Below the pieces are notes generated by a model. The model worked only from the letters and a program-made list of their open reading frames with translations. It was not told where the DNA came from and did not search any database. A stretch of 64,000 bases of DNA, taken from contig NZ_CP019952.1 of assembly GCF_002021815.1 (NCBI RefSeq), positions 3,627,001 through 3,691,000 on the forward strand. The letters are read 5' to 3'. Below are positions 1-10,269 of this stretch, piece after piece (the stretch's first letter is position 1; each line of letters begins with the position of its first letter). The DNA comes from Pseudomonas parafulva (GTDB taxonomy: Bacteria; Pseudomonadota; Gammaproteobacteria; Pseudomonadales; Pseudomonadaceae). Both the position numbers and the translations under genes were made by a program.

Positions 1-716
1 TGGACCTGGACAAGGCTGGCGAGCTGGCCCGAGCCGTCGGCCAGGGCCTGTGCGGCAGCCTGAACATCAGCCACTCCAGCACGGTGCCGCTGACCGGTCG
101 GCTGCTCGAGCACCTGGGTGATTACCTGCGGACAAACCCTGATGTGAGCATGGAGATCGCCCAGTTGTCCTCCGAAGGGCAGCTTGCAGCACTGGCCGAA
201 GGTCGCCTGGACATCGGGCTGCTGAGGCTGCCGGTGCTGCGCCAGCACGATGGGTTGAGCATCGAGCCGTTGTTCGAAGAGCCCCTGCTGTTGGCGCTCG
301 CCCCTACCCATGAACTGGCGGAGCGTGATTGCATTGCCTTGGCGGAGCTTTCCAGCCAGCCGTTCATCTCCATTCCCCACCACCAACGCGGTGGCCTGAG
401 CTACCTGTCTGCCGAGCTGTGCATGGCGGCGGGGTTCTTTCCCCAGCCTGCGCGGGTGGTGTCGCGCAAGACCACCCAGTTGCAGCTGATCCAGGCGGGG
501 TTCGGGGTGGCCTTGCTGCCACGCTGCATGCAGGACATCGCCCCTGCGGCGCTGCGGTTCATCCCGCTGATGGACCCCGGCTGCGTCAGCACCGTCGCCA
601 TCGCCCACCGCCGCGATGCCGGGCTACTGGTGAGTCAGTTCATCGAGCACATGACCTGCGCAGCGTCGGCAATCGGTACGCCAGGGCAGGCACCGGCGAC
701 CCAGGCCAGCTCCTGA
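1..716 (+). CDS. LysR-family transcriptional regulator, 3' part (5' end outside window)
   Basis: The open frame runs from the window edge to TGA at 714-716 and shows about 237 residues. The visible part is the effector-binding (periplasmic-binding-like) domain of a LysR regulator: a GxLxI stretch, then 'LLEHLGDYLRTNPDVSMEI', 'LDIGLLRLPV' and a late 'QLIQAGFGVALLPRCM' segment, all typical of the family. The N-terminal winged helix must lie to the left of base 1. The first ATG at 84 is internal and not the start. The regulated target cannot be told from here. The next gene, xseA, starts 48 bases downstream on the same strand and is probably unrelated in function. Confidence 0.9.
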   Translation, partial: DLDKAGELARAVGQGLCGSLNISHSSTVPLTGRLLEHLGDYLRTNPDVSMEIAQLSSEGQLAALAEGRLDIGLLRLPVLRQHDGLSIEPLFEEPLLLALAPTHELAERDCIALAELSSQPFISIPHHQRGGLSYLSAELCMAAGFFPQPARVVSRKTTQLQLIQAGFGVALLPRCMQDIAPAALRFIPLMDPGCVSTVAIAHRRDAGLLVSQFIEHMTCAASAIGTPGQAPATQASS

Positions 717-764
717 TCGACCGGGCACGACACCCGGCCCCCTCATCCTTTATAGTGCCTTCCC

Positions 765-2144
765 ATGATCAAAGACCCTTTCGAACGCCTCGGCCTTGAC
801 CGTGATGTGCTCACCGTCAGCCAACTCAATGGCCGCGCCCGGGTGCTGCTGGAAGACGTGTTCCGCAGCGTATGGGTGGAGGGCGAGATTTCCAACCTGG
901 CCCGGCCGGCCTCCGGCCACATGTACTTCACCCTCAAGGACAGCGGTGCCCAGGTGCGCTGCGCTCTCTTCCGGCAGAGCGCCACGCGGGTGCGCCAGGC
1001 ACTGCGTGACGGCCTGGCGGTACGGGTGCGCGGCAAGGTGTCCCTGTTCGAAGGCCGTGGCGACTACCAGCTGATCCTCGATACCGTGGAGCCTGCCGGC
1101 GATGGTGCGCTGCGCCTGGCCTTCGAGGCGCTCAAGGAAAAGCTTGGCGCCGAGGGCCTGTTCAGCACCGACAGCAAGCGAGCGCTGCCTGCGCACCCCC
1201 AGCGTATCGGCATCATCACCTCCCCGACCGGGGCCGTGATCCGCGACATCATCAGTGTGTTCGCCCGCCGTGCGCCCCAGGTGGAGTTGAACCTGATCCC
1301 CACTGCCGTGCAGGGCCGCGAAGCCATCGCCCAGATCGTGCGGGCCATTCGCCTGGCCGACAGCCGCGGTTTCGACGCCTTGATACTGGCCCGCGGCGGC
1401 GGTTCACTGGAAGACCTGTGGTGCTTCAACGAGGAAGCCGTGGCGCGTGCCGTGGCCGCGTGCAAGACGCCGATCGTGAGCGCCGTGGGCCATGAAACCG
1501 ACGTGTCGATCAGCGACTTCGTGGCCGATGTGCGGGCCCCTACCCCGTCTGCTGCGGCCGAGCTGCTTGCGCCCGACAACAGCGGCCTGCAGCATCGCCT
1601 GGACGGCCTGCAACGGCGCCTGACCCTGCGCATGCAGAACCGGTTGGTGCATGATCGCCTGCGCCTGGAGTCCCTGATTCGCCGCCTGCGCCATCCGGGC
1701 GAGCGCCTGCGTCAGCAGGCTCAGCGCCTGGATGACCTGGACATGCGCCTGCGCCGTGCCTTCCTGCATAACCTCAATCAACGCCGCGAGCGCCTGGTGC
1801 GCCTGGAGACACGTCTGGCCGCGCAACATCCCGGGCGTACTCTGGCTTTGCTGGGCCAGCGCCTGGACAGCCTGGCCGAGCGACTGCCCCGGGCCATGCG
1901 TGACGTGCTCAAGGACCGGCGCCAGCGCTTCCAGGCCCAGTTGCAGACCCTGCAGATCGTCAGCCCGCTGGCGACGCTGGCGCGCGGCTACAGCATCCTG
2001 CTCGACGAACAAGGCCAGGCCATCCGCAGCGCCGAACAGACGCGCAACGGCCAGCGCCTGACTGCACGCCTGAACGAAGGCGAGCTGCAGGTGCGGGTCG
2101 AAGACAATCACCTGACTCCGGTCACGCTCTCACTTCTGGACTGA
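765..2144 (+). CDS. xseA: Exodeoxyribonuclease VII large subunit
   Basis: The 459-residue protein matches XseA in length and content. With the small subunit XseB it degrades single-stranded DNA to acid-insoluble oligonucleotides in repair and recombination. The N-terminal OB-fold is recognisable (residues ~8-105, 'VWVEGEISNLARPASGHMYFTLKD'). The catalytic domain follows ('IGIITSPTGAVIRDI', 'ILARGGGSLEDLWCFNEE', 'VGHETDVSISDFVADVRAPTPSAAAEL'), and then a long Leu/Arg-rich coiled-coil (~260-390) typical of the family. The M23 peptidase gene starts three bases after its stop, so the two are probably co-transcribed. xseB is not in the window. Confidence 0.97.
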   Translation: MIKDPFERLGLDRDVLTVSQLNGRARVLLEDVFRSVWVEGEISNLARPASGHMYFTLKDSGAQVRCALFRQSATRVRQALRDGLAVRVRGKVSLFEGRGDYQLILDTVEPAGDGALRLAFEALKEKLGAEGLFSTDSKRALPAHPQRIGIITSPTGAVIRDIISVFARRAPQVELNLIPTAVQGREAIAQIVRAIRLADSRGFDALILARGGGSLEDLWCFNEEAVARAVAACKTPIVSAVGHETDVSISDFVADVRAPTPSAAAELLAPDNSGLQHRLDGLQRRLTLRMQNRLVHDRLRLESLIRRLRHPGERLRQQAQRLDDLDMRLRRAFLHNLNQRRERLVRLETRLAAQHPGRTLALLGQRLDSLAERLPRAMRDVLKDRRQRFQAQLQTLQIVSPLATLARGYSILLDEQGQAIRSAEQTRNGQRLTARLNEGELQVRVEDNHLTPVTLSLLD

Positions 2145-2147
2145 CAC

Positions 2148-2975
2148 ATGCCCCGCTTGCTCGCGTCACTGCTCGCCCTCGCCTTCACCGTCCTGAGCGC
2201 CACAGCCCAGGCCAGCTACATCACGCGCACGCTGAACAAACCGGTGCCTGGCGGCGTTGCCGTGGTCGACCTGGGGCCGGCAGCCAGTGCTCCCAGCGCA
2301 CGCTTCGATGGCAAGCCCGTGCTGGTGGTCAAGGAACAGGACAACTGGCTGGCCATCGTTGGCATCCCCCTGACTCAGAAGCCTGGGCAGGCGGTGGTGC
2401 AGCAGGGCAGCCGAAGCCTGCCTTTCACCGTGGGGCACAAGCAGTACCCCGAACAGCGCATCACCTTGAAGAACACCCGCCAGGTCAACCCCAATCCGGC
2501 CGACCTCAAGCGCATCGATCGCGAACTGGCCGAGCAGATCAAGGCCTACCGCAGCTTCAGCCCGGCATTGCCGAGCAACCTGATCCTCGACAAGCCGGTC
2601 AACGGGCCGCTGTCGAGCAAGTTCGGCGTGCGCCGGTTCTTCAATGGCGAGGAACGCAACCCCCATGCGGGGCTGGATTTTGCCGTACCGGCGGGGACGC
2701 CGATCAAGACGCCTGCCAACGGCAAGGTGATTCTGGTGGGCGATTACTTCTTCAATGGCCGCACGGTGTTCGTTGATCACGGGCAGGGCTTTATCAGCAT
2801 GTTCTGCCATATGTCCCGTATCGACGTGCAGAACGGGCAGTCGCTGCGCCGTGGTGATGTGGTCGGGCGCGTGGGCTCAACGGGGCGCGCTACCGGGCCG
2901 CACATGCACTGGAACGTCAGCTTGAACGATGCGCGTGTTGACCCGGCGATCTTCATCGGTGCCTTTCAGCCCTGA
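2148..2975 (+). CDS. M23-family metallopeptidase (LytM/NlpD-like), exported
   Basis: A 275-residue protein with a clear signal peptide (residues 1-22, cleavage after ...SATAQA). The C-terminal M23 domain (~170-270) carries the zinc ligands: HAGLDF (His and Asp) and the HMHW motif close to the end. M23 enzymes cut peptidoglycan cross-links in the periplasm or activate amidases. The segment between signal and peptidase domain (~25-150) is a beta-rich N-terminal module that I cannot assign more precisely. The gene follows xseA by three bases, as expected for an operon. A GC-rich inverted repeat without a T-run (3009-3030) follows the stop. Confidence 0.92.
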   Translation: MPRLLASLLALAFTVLSATAQASYITRTLNKPVPGGVAVVDLGPAASAPSARFDGKPVLVVKEQDNWLAIVGIPLTQKPGQAVVQQGSRSLPFTVGHKQYPEQRITLKNTRQVNPNPADLKRIDRELAEQIKAYRSFSPALPSNLILDKPVNGPLSSKFGVRRFFNGEERNPHAGLDFAVPAGTPIKTPANGKVILVGDYFFNGRTVFVDHGQGFISMFCHMSRIDVQNGQSLRRGDVVGRVGSTGRATGPHMHWNVSLNDARVDPAIFIGAFQP

Positions 2976-3008
2976 GGCAGGGTTGACACTTCGTTGAGTG
3001 ACGTTTGG

Positions 3009-3030
3009 GCCGCCCCGCAATACGGGCGGC
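3009..3030 (+). terminator. GC-rich hairpin after the M23 peptidase gene
   Basis: GCCGCCC (3009-3015) and GGGCGGC (3024-3030) form a 7-bp perfect stem with an 8-base loop, 34 bases after the stop. There is no T-tract, so intrinsic termination is uncertain and the hairpin may only protect the 3' end. Confidence 0.4.
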
Positions 3031-3227
3031 GCTTGCCACAACGCAGGGCCCAGGAGGTCCTCACGCGACTGACACACCATTGCGCCAAAGAAAAATACCG
3101 CGCAACAAAACCTAAGTATTTTACTGGTATCAACAAGTAGATCTCGCCATATCACTTTTTTTAAGCATTCCTCTCAATTTTTTTTCAACGCTTGCCAACC
3201 CACAGTCCACTGGTTAGGGTTGAGGCC

Positions 3228-3305
3228 ATGAAAACCTTCAGCACCCTCATCTTGCTCCGACAACATCGCAGCCTCTGCCTGGTCAGCGCTCGACTACCAG
3301 GCTGA
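3228..3305 (+). CDS. Putative leucine-rich leader peptide upstream of leuA
   Basis: This is a short 25-codon frame (ATG 3228, TGA 3303-3305), 74 bases before leuA. Six of 25 residues are Leu, with an L-I-L-L cluster at positions 7-10, plus Ile and Val. A purine-rich AGGG/GAGG stretch precedes the ATG. The end of the frame overlaps a perfect 7-bp inverted repeat (GCCTGGT 3277-3283, ACCAGGC 3296-3302). A second CAGGC (3342-3346) could pair with the same left arm instead. Position, residue bias and mutually exclusive pairings fit a translation-coupled attenuator for leucine biosynthesis, but this is inference. No classical T-rich terminator is visible before leuA. Confidence 0.5.
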   Translation: MKTFSTLILLRQHRSLCLVSARLPG

Positions 3306-3346
3306 ATCGCGTCGCCTCGCCCCCACCTCGTTACTGCTCGGCAGGC
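3277..3346 (+). promoter_or_regulatory. Candidate attenuator structure before leuA
   Basis: The left arm GCCTG (in 3277-3283) can pair with CAGGC at 3298-3302, where the stem extends to 7 bp, or with CAGGC at 3342-3346. The first pairing covers the last nine codons of the leucine-rich leader, so a ribosome stalled on leucine codons would change which pairing forms. This is a hypothesis from base pairing only. Confidence 0.3.
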
Positions 3347-3379
3347 CCGATCTCGGCCGCACATAAAAGGATTGCTTCC

Positions 3380-5053
3380 ATGACCATGCTCAAAGACCCG
3401 TCGAAGAAATACCGCGCCTTCCCTACCATCGATCTGCCTGACCGTACCTGGCCGTCCAAGACCATCACCGAGGCGCCGATCTGGTGCAGCTCGGACCTGC
3501 GTGACGGCAACCAGTCGCTGATCGAGCCGATGGATGCGCAGAAGAAGCTGCGGTTCTGGAAGACCTTGGTGCAAGTGGGCGTGAAGGAAATCGAAGCCTC
3601 CTTCCCTTCGGCCTCGCAAACCGACTTCGACTTTGTCCGCACCTTGATCGAAGACGGTCATATTCCAGAGGACACCACCATCCAGGTGCTGACCCAGGCG
3701 CGTGAAGACCTGATCGCCCGGACCTTCGAGTCCCTGCGCGGGGCCAAGAAGGCCATCGTTCACCTGTACAACGCCACCTGCCCGGCCTTCCGCCGCATCG
3801 TCTTCAACCAGGACAAGCAGGGCGTCAAGGACATCGCGGTCAATGCAGCCAAGCTGTTCGTCAAATACGCCGCACAGCAGCCCGATACGCACTGGACATT
3901 CCAGTACTCGCCCGAAACCTTCAGCGCTACCGAGATGGAATTCGCCAAGGAAGTGTGCGATGCGGTCATCGAGGTGTGGAACCCCACGCCCGAGCACAAG
4001 ATCATCCTCAACCTGCCGGCCACCGTCGAGGTCGCCACGCCCAACGTGTACGCCGACCAGATCGAATGGTTCTGCCGTAACATCAATCGCCGTGACAGCG
4101 TGATCATCAGCCTGCACTGCCACAACGACCGGGGAACCGGCATCGCCGCGACCGAGCTGGGCCTGATGGCCGGCGCCGACCGTGCTGAGGGCTGCCTGTT
4201 CGGCAATGGTGAGCGTACTGGTAACGTCGACCTGGTGACCCTGGCCTTGAACCTGTACACCCAGGGCATCGACCCGGGCCTGGATTTCTCCGACATCGAC
4301 GGTGTGCGCAAGGTCGTCGAAGAATGCAATCAGCTGCCGGTGCACCCGCGCCACCCGTACGTAGGTGACTTGGTACACACAGCCTTCTCCGGCTCGCACC
4401 AGGATGCCATTCGCAAGGGCCTGGCCAAACAGCAGGAAGGCGAGTTGTGGGAAGTGCCGTACCTGCCGATCGATCCGGCCGACATCGGCCGCAGCTACGA
4501 GGCCGTGATTCGCGTCAACAGCCAGTCCGGCAAAGGCGGCATCACCTACCTGCTCGAGCAGGAATACGGCATCAGCCTGCCGCGCCGCATGCAAATCGAA
4601 TTCAGCCAGGTCGTACAGGGCGAAACCGACCGCCTGGGCCTGGAAATGACTGCCCAGCAGATCTACAGCTTGCTGCACAAGGAATACCTGCAAGCCAACG
4701 CACCGTACGCGCTGGTCAGCCATCGCCTGCAGGAAGAAAACGGTCACAGTGCCGTGGAAGTGGAAGTAGCCGGCGAAGGCGAGACCACGCTGCACTGGCG
4801 CGGCAAGGGCAATGGCGCCCTGGAAGCCCTGGTGGCCGGCCTGCCGGTTGCCGTCGAAATCATGGACTACAACGAACACGCCATCGGCGCGGGCACCAAC
4901 GCCAAGGCAGCGGCCTATATTGAACTGCGTGTAGCCGGCGGGCGTCCTGTGCACGGTGTGGGCATCGATGAAAACATCACCACAGCCAGCTTCAAGGCCC
5001 TGTTCAGTGCGCTGAACCGTTCGCTGAGCCAGCAAGAGGCCAAGGCGGCCTGA
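3380..5053 (+). CDS. leuA: 2-isopropylmalate synthase
   Basis: The 557-residue protein is the long LeuA type found in pseudomonads. It condenses acetyl-CoA with 2-oxoisovalerate, the first committed step of leucine synthesis. The TIM-barrel HMGL domain starts near residue 30 ('[18 protein letters not shown]', metal and substrate site) and contains '[11 protein letters not shown]', which supplies metal-binding histidines. The C-terminal LeuA regulatory (dimer) domain spans ~430-555. An AAGGA sequence lies about eight bases before ATG 3380. The second Met (codon 3) is an alternative start. The gene is monocistronic here: no leuBCD follow, and it is preceded by a likely leader peptide. Confidence 0.97.
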   Translation: MTMLKDPSKKYRAFPTIDLPDRTWPSKTITEAPIWCSSDLRDGNQSLIEPMDAQKKLRFWKTLVQVGVKEIEASFPSASQTDFDFVRTLIEDGHIPEDTTIQVLTQAREDLIARTFESLRGAKKAIVHLYNATCPAFRRIVFNQDKQGVKDIAVNAAKLFVKYAAQQPDTHWTFQYSPETFSATEMEFAKEVCDAVIEVWNPTPEHKIILNLPATVEVATPNVYADQIEWFCRNINRRDSVIISLHCHNDRGTGIAATELGLMAGADRAEGCLFGNGERTGNVDLVTLALNLYTQGIDPGLDFSDIDGVRKVVEECNQLPVHPRHPYVGDLVHTAFSGSHQDAIRKGLAKQQEGELWEVPYLPIDPADIGRSYEAVIRVNSQSGKGGITYLLEQEYGISLPRRMQIEFSQVVQGETDRLGLEMTAQQIYSLLHKEYLQANAPYALVSHRLQEENGHSAVEVEVAGEGETTLHWRGKGNGALEALVAGLPVAVEIMDYNEHAIGAGTNAKAAAYIELRVAGGRPVHGVGIDENITTASFKALFSALNRSLSQQEAKAA

Positions 5054-5105
5054 GTACCGTTAGGGAGAAAGCGGCCTCTTTAGCTGATGCTGTTGACTTG
5101 AGATT

Positions 5106-5234
5106 GTTGGGGCCGCCTTGCGGCCCATCGCGGCGCGAGGCCGCTCTCACACTGCTTGAGCCTGTCAGCCAGGCCTCACGCGGTCATTTGTGGGAGCGGC
5201 CTCGCGCCGCGATGGGCCGCAAAGCGGCCCCAAC
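5106..5234. repeat. Inverted REP pair (P. putida type)
   Basis: Two 44-base copies (5106-5149 and 5191-5234) are inverted relative to each other with two mismatches. Each contains the GGGAGCGGCCTCGCG...GGGCCGC core with its own internal hairpin. A 41-base spacer separates them. This is the usual pseudomonad extragenic REP arrangement between the leuA and eda 3' ends. No REP-associated transposase (RAYT) gene lies in the window. Confidence 0.85.
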
Positions 5235-5297
5235 GACCTACGGGCGCGCTTACCCTTCGTATACGCGCACACAACCCGCAAACGCCAATCACCAGGC

Positions 5298-5325
5298 AAA
5301 AAAATGGGCGCCGACCAAGCGCCCA
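5298..5325 (-). terminator. Rho-independent terminator of zwf-pgl-eda
   Basis: On the minus strand a 7-bp stem (TGGGCGC 5305-5311 with GCGCCCA 5319-5325) is followed by seven T residues (A-run 5298-5304 on +). It lies 27 bases past the eda stop. Confidence 0.8.
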
Positions 5326-5351
5326 AAAAGCCGTAAAGCACACAACGAAAT

Positions 5352-6032
5352 TCAGTGACCGTCCACCAGCGCCATGGCCTCGGCACTGCAGGCCTCGATG
5401 CGGGCCCAGTCGCCATTCTTGATCCAGCTGCTGTCGAGCATCCAGGTGCCCCCTACACACATCACATTGGCCAGTGCCATGTAGTTGCGCACGTTGGCCG
5501 GGTTGACGCCGCCGGTTGGGCAGAAACGGATGTCGCCGAACGGGCCAGCAAACGCTTTGATCGCCGCCACGCCTCCGCTGATTTCGGCGGGGAACAGCTT
5601 GAAACGGCGGTAACCCAGCGCGTAGCCCATCATGATTTCGGATGGGGTGCTGATACCCGGCAGCAAGGGGATCTCGCTCTCCACGCCCGCTTGCAGCACA
5701 TCCTGGGTAATGCCGGGTGTGACGACGAACTGGGCGCCTGCGGCCTCGACGGCTGCGAACATGGTGCGGTCGAGCACTGTCCCGGCGCCTACGCACAGCT
5801 CGGGGCGCTGCTCACGCAGCACTTCAATGGCCTTCAGGCCATGCTGTGAACGCAGGGTCACTTCCAGCGTGCGGATGCCGCCGGCCGCCAGGGCGTCGGC
5901 CAGGGGCAGGATGTCCTGTTCGCGGGCGATGGTGATCACCGGCAGGATGCGCGCCGCTTCGCAGATGGCGTCGACCCGGGCGGCCTTGTCGGCCATCGAG
6001 AGCTTGGGCTGTGGACGTTCGAGGGTGATCAT
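5352..6032 (-). CDS. eda: 2-keto-3-deoxy-6-phosphogluconate aldolase
   Basis: The 226-residue KDPG aldolase splits KDPG into pyruvate and glyceraldehyde-3-phosphate, the last Entner-Doudoroff step. The Schiff-base lysine is K145 in FKLFPAE, and the proton-transfer glutamate is E57 in LEVTLRS. I place the start at ATG 6032 because AAGGAT lies about nine bases upstream and homologues begin at this TLERPQPKLS segment. The frame is open nine codons further, to 6059, but that would overlap pgl and add unconserved residues. It is the last gene of zwf-pgl-eda, with 17 bases between pgl and eda. Confidence 0.96.
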   Translation of the reverse strand: MITLERPQPKLSMADKAARVDAICEAARILPVITIAREQDILPLADALAAGGIRTLEVTLRSQHGLKAIEVLREQRPELCVGAGTVLDRTMFAAVEAAGAQFVVTPGITQDVLQAGVESEIPLLPGISTPSEIMMGYALGYRRFKLFPAEISGGVAAIKAFAGPFGDIRFCPTGGVNPANVRNYMALANVMCVGGTWMLDSSWIKNGDWARIEACSAEAMALVDGH

Positions 6033-6049
6033 TACTGTGGATCCTTGGC

Positions 6050-6761
6050 TCATGGGCACCAGTAGATGTCCAGGGGTGCGTGAAGAAAAGCGCGAATGGG
6101 CATTTCGGCGAGGTCGTCATCCGCCAGCGCGGCGCGCAGAGTAGCGAGTTTGCCTGGCCCTTGCACGGACAATGCGGTGAACCCTGCGGTGGCCAGCAGC
6201 GCTCGGGTCATGGAAAGGCGCTGATGGGGAACGGTTGGCGCCATTAGCGGTAGGCAACGGCGAGGCGTGTTCGGATCCAGGCCCTCGGCCAGGTTAGGAC
6301 TGGCTGGGAACAGTGAGGCCGTGTGGCCATCGTCACCCATGCCCAGTACCAGCACGTCGATGGGCGGCAGATCGGCCAGGGCGCGGTCAGCTTCTTCGGC
6401 GGCCTCTTTCAGCGAAGGCGCCTGCTGGTACAACCCGATGAAACGCGCCTTGGCGGCCTGCCCTTTGAGCAGATGCTGAGCCAACAGACCGGCATTGCTG
6501 TCGGCGTGCTCCACCGGCACCCAGCGCTCATCGGCAAGACTGACCGTCACCTTGTTCCAGTCCAGGTCCTGCTTGGCCAGTTGCTCGAGAAAAGGCACCG
6601 GGCTGCGCCCACCGGACAGCACGACGCAGGCCTGGCCTTTATCGTCGATGGCTGCACGCAGGCGCTCACTCACATCCTTGGCCAATGTGCCAGCCAACGT
6701 GCTGGCATCGGGCAGTTGATGCACCTCGGTGCTCGCCGGAAACTGCAATTCGGACAATGCT

Positions 6762-6775
<14 letters not shown>
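6050..6775 (-). CDS. pgl: 6-phosphogluconolactonase
   Basis: The 241-residue SugarNAD/lactonase-fold enzyme hydrolyses 6-phosphogluconolactone, the Zwf product. Recognisable segments are '[16 protein letters not shown]' (phosphate site), 'LADERWVP' and '[14 protein letters not shown]', all characteristic of Pgl. The start at 6775 is chosen because GGGAGGG sits nine bases upstream. The longer frame from 6790 would put this ribosome site inside the coding region. The start overlaps the 3' end of zwf (stop at 6762) by 14 bases, which implies translational coupling. Confidence 0.95.
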
Positions 6776-8231
<1,456 letters not shown>

Positions 8232-8296
8232 GATGTTGGTTCTTTCCTAAAGTTGATTTAGAAATACCGTTTTCAGTTAGGGTTTTCAAGGACAAA

Positions 8297-8315
8297 TGTA
8301 GTAAAAACCATAACA
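8297..8315. promoter_or_regulatory. Candidate HexR-type operator upstream of zwf (imperfect)
   Basis: A 19-base interrupted inverted repeat (TGTAGT at 8297-8302, ATAACA at 8310-8315) lies in the hexR-zwf spacer, 66 bases before the zwf start. It resembles the gammaproteobacterial HexR motif TGTAAT-N3-ATTACA in its outer bases but does not fit TTGT-N7/8-ACAA. No better match is seen in this spacer. Confidence 0.35.
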
Positions 8316-8433
8316 TTAGTCGGATGTATGACAGACAAGTGGTGCGCAACCGGCGCCGCCAGTACGATAGACGACCCTGTAAACAGGCCTGCTGCTCCCT
8401 CAGCCGACTGCCTTCCCGACCCAAGGACACCCC

Positions 8434-9306
8434 ATGGACCGCGTGAGAAACCTCCTGGAACAAATCCAGGGACGCCTCGACGAGCTGAACAAGGCCGAAC
8501 GCAAAGTCGCCGAAGTCATCCTGCTCAACCCGCAACAAGCCACACGCTTCAGCATCGCGGCGCTGGCCCAGGCGGCCAAGGTCAGCGAACCGACCGTCAA
8601 CCGCTTCTGCCGCTCCTTCGGCGTGAGCGGTTACCCAGAGCTGAAACTGCAACTGGCGCAGAGCCTGGCCAGCGGCGCGGCCTACGTGAGCCGCGCGGTG
8701 GAGGCCGACGACGATCCGGCGGCCTACACCCAGAAGATCTTCGCCAGCGCCATCGCCTCGCTCGACAGTGCCTGCCAGCAGCTCGACCCCCAGCAGGTCA
8801 GCCGCGCGGTCGACATGATGATCCAGGCCCGCCAGATTCATTTCTTTGGCCTGGGCGCCTCTGCACCGGTAGCGCTGGATGCCCAGCACAAGTTCTTCCG
8901 CTTCAACCTGGCCGTGTCAGCGCACGCCGACGTACTGATGCAACGCATGCTGGCGTCGGTGGCCCATACCGGCGACCTGTTCGTGATCATTTCCTACACC
9001 GGGCGTACACGCGAGCTGGTGGAAGTGGCTCGCCTGGCCAGGGAAAACGGCGCCTCGGTGCTGGGTCTGACAGCGGCCGGGTCGCCGCTGGCCAACGCCT
9101 GCAGCCTTAGCCTGCACATTCCTCTGCCCGAAGACACCGATATCTACATGCCGATGACCTCGCGCATCATCCAGCTGACCGTGCTCGATGTGCTGGCGAC
9201 CGGCATGACCCTGCGCCGGGGTGTGGATTTCCAGCCACACCTGCGCAAGATCAAGGAAAGCCTCAACGCCAGTCGCTACCCCATCGAGGACGACGAACTC
9301 AGCTGA
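8434..9306 (+). CDS. hexR: HexR, RpiR-family repressor of glucose catabolism
   Basis: The 290-residue regulator has an N-terminal RpiR helix-turn-helix (1-77, '[25 protein letters not shown]') and a C-terminal SIS sugar-phosphate-binding domain (~125-255, '[18 protein letters not shown]', '[14 protein letters not shown]'). In P. putida HexR binds KDPG and leaves its operators upstream of zwf, edd and gap. The gene is divergent from zwf and has AAGGA eight bases before ATG 8434. Its stop overlaps by eight bases the convergent mutarotase gene. Cognate operators are visible at 22709-22724 and 22772-22786. Confidence 0.96.
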   Translation: MDRVRNLLEQIQGRLDELNKAERKVAEVILLNPQQATRFSIAALAQAAKVSEPTVNRFCRSFGVSGYPELKLQLAQSLASGAAYVSRAVEADDDPAAYTQKIFASAIASLDSACQQLDPQQVSRAVDMMIQARQIHFFGLGASAPVALDAQHKFFRFNLAVSAHADVLMQRMLASVAHTGDLFVIISYTGRTRELVEVARLARENGASVLGLTAAGSPLANACSLSLHIPLPEDTDIYMPMTSRIIQLTVLDVLATGMTLRRGVDFQPHLRKIKESLNASRYPIEDDELS

Positions 9307-10153
9307 GCCGGTGCGCCTGCAGACTCAGATGCGCGCGCTGCCCCGGTGCCAGGCTCAGGCCGTCGTCGCTGCCGCTGGCGGCCTCCACACACACGAAACG
9401 CTGGCATTCGCGCCCGGTAACCCCCAGTAGCGGTCGGCTGCCGGGGTGCCACACGACCGTGTCGTCGCTGTCGCCGGTGTCGATACATAGTTGGCGCTGC
9501 CAGGCCGGATCATGCAGTTGCACACCGGGAATGCCTGAATAGACCCGCTGACAGCCGCCCTTGGGCTTGAGCGCCCCTTCCTGGCGGCATGCCTGACGGT
9601 TGAGGTGGTCGTACCCCTCGATGTCTTCAAGGCCAGACAGCGCTACCTCCGAGACGTCACTGATGCGCCAGTAGGCCAACAAGGCGTGACTCAACTGGCA
9701 CGGTTCGCTGTCCTGGTGCTCGGTGCTCAGGCTCAACTCCATGCGGCTGCCGAGCCGCGCCTCCAGGTCGACCTGCCAGTCGCACAGTTCCAGGCGCCAC
9801 TTGAGCACCACGCCCTGCGCGTCTTCATGGCTGTCCATCAGCTTCCAGTCCAGCAGGCGGGCCCAACCATGGGCAGGCCACAGGTCTTCGCTGGGATGGC
9901 GCCCGTACCAGGGCCAGCAGACCGGCACGCCGCCGCGAATGGCGCCCACCTGTGGCCATTGTTCGGCGCACCACAGCCAGGGCCGCTCACCTGTGGGTTG
10001 GAAATGCAGCAACTGCGCGCCCTGGCGACTGAACGCCGCCTGGCACAGGGGGTGATCGATGATCAGCACATCGCGCTGCTGGTAGCGCTCCCATTCGAAC
10101 GTCGGCCGGGGCCGCCGTGCGGCGAAGAAGCGATGGAGCGGATGCTCAGGCAT
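9299..10153 (-). CDS. D-hexose-6-phosphate mutarotase (YeaD-like aldose 1-epimerase family)
   Basis: The 284-residue protein of the galactose-mutarotase fold interconverts alpha and beta hexose-6-phosphates. Visible family segments are '[18 protein letters not shown]', '[16 protein letters not shown]' (substrate loop), '[11 protein letters not shown]' (catalytic His) and '[10 protein letters not shown]'. The start at 10153 follows the family pattern. The frame extends upstream to 10210 without conserved sequence. It lies downstream of oprB on the same strand, in a glucose gene cluster, which suits a role in feeding the preferred anomer to Zwf. Confidence 0.88.
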   Translation of the reverse strand: MPEHPLHRFFAARRPRPTFEWERYQQRDVLIIDHPLCQAAFSRQGAQLLHFQPTGERPWLWCAEQWPQVGAIRGGVPVCWPWYGRHPSEDLWPAHGWARLLDWKLMDSHEDAQGVVLKWRLELCDWQVDLEARLGSRMELSLSTEHQDSEPCQLSHALLAYWRISDVSEVALSGLEDIEGYDHLNRQACRQEGALKPKGGCQRVYSGIPGVQLHDPAWQRQLCIDTGDSDDTVVWHPGSRPLLGVTGRECQRFVCVEAASGSDDGLSLAPGQRAHLSLQAHRLS

Positions 10154-10200
10154 GGTGCAGGGCTCTTGTTGTTTGAGATAGCGCTGTCTTGGCCTGTCCA

Positions 10201-10229
10201 CGGCAACCACTGCAGGTCAGTGGTTGCCG
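10201..10229. other. Perfect 12-bp inverted repeat between oprB and the mutarotase gene
   Basis: CGGCAACCACTG (10201-10212) and its exact complement (10218-10229) form a hairpin with a 5-base loop. A second small stem (GCCAA...TTGGC, 10233-10248) lies next to it. There is no T-run on either strand, so this looks like an mRNA-stabilising or partial-termination structure that lowers mutarotase expression after oprB. Confidence 0.55.
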
Positions 10230-10269
10230 GGCGCCAAACGGGATTGGCGTAAATTTACAACAAATGGGC

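Noticed and set aside
3185..5035. 616-codon open frame antisense to leuA
   Set aside because: It is a shadow of the GC-rich third-position bias of leuA, with no ribosome site or family motifs. The same reasoning applies to the 834-codon frame antisense to valS (53629-56133) and the 592-codon frame antisense to the TonB receptor (26631-28409).
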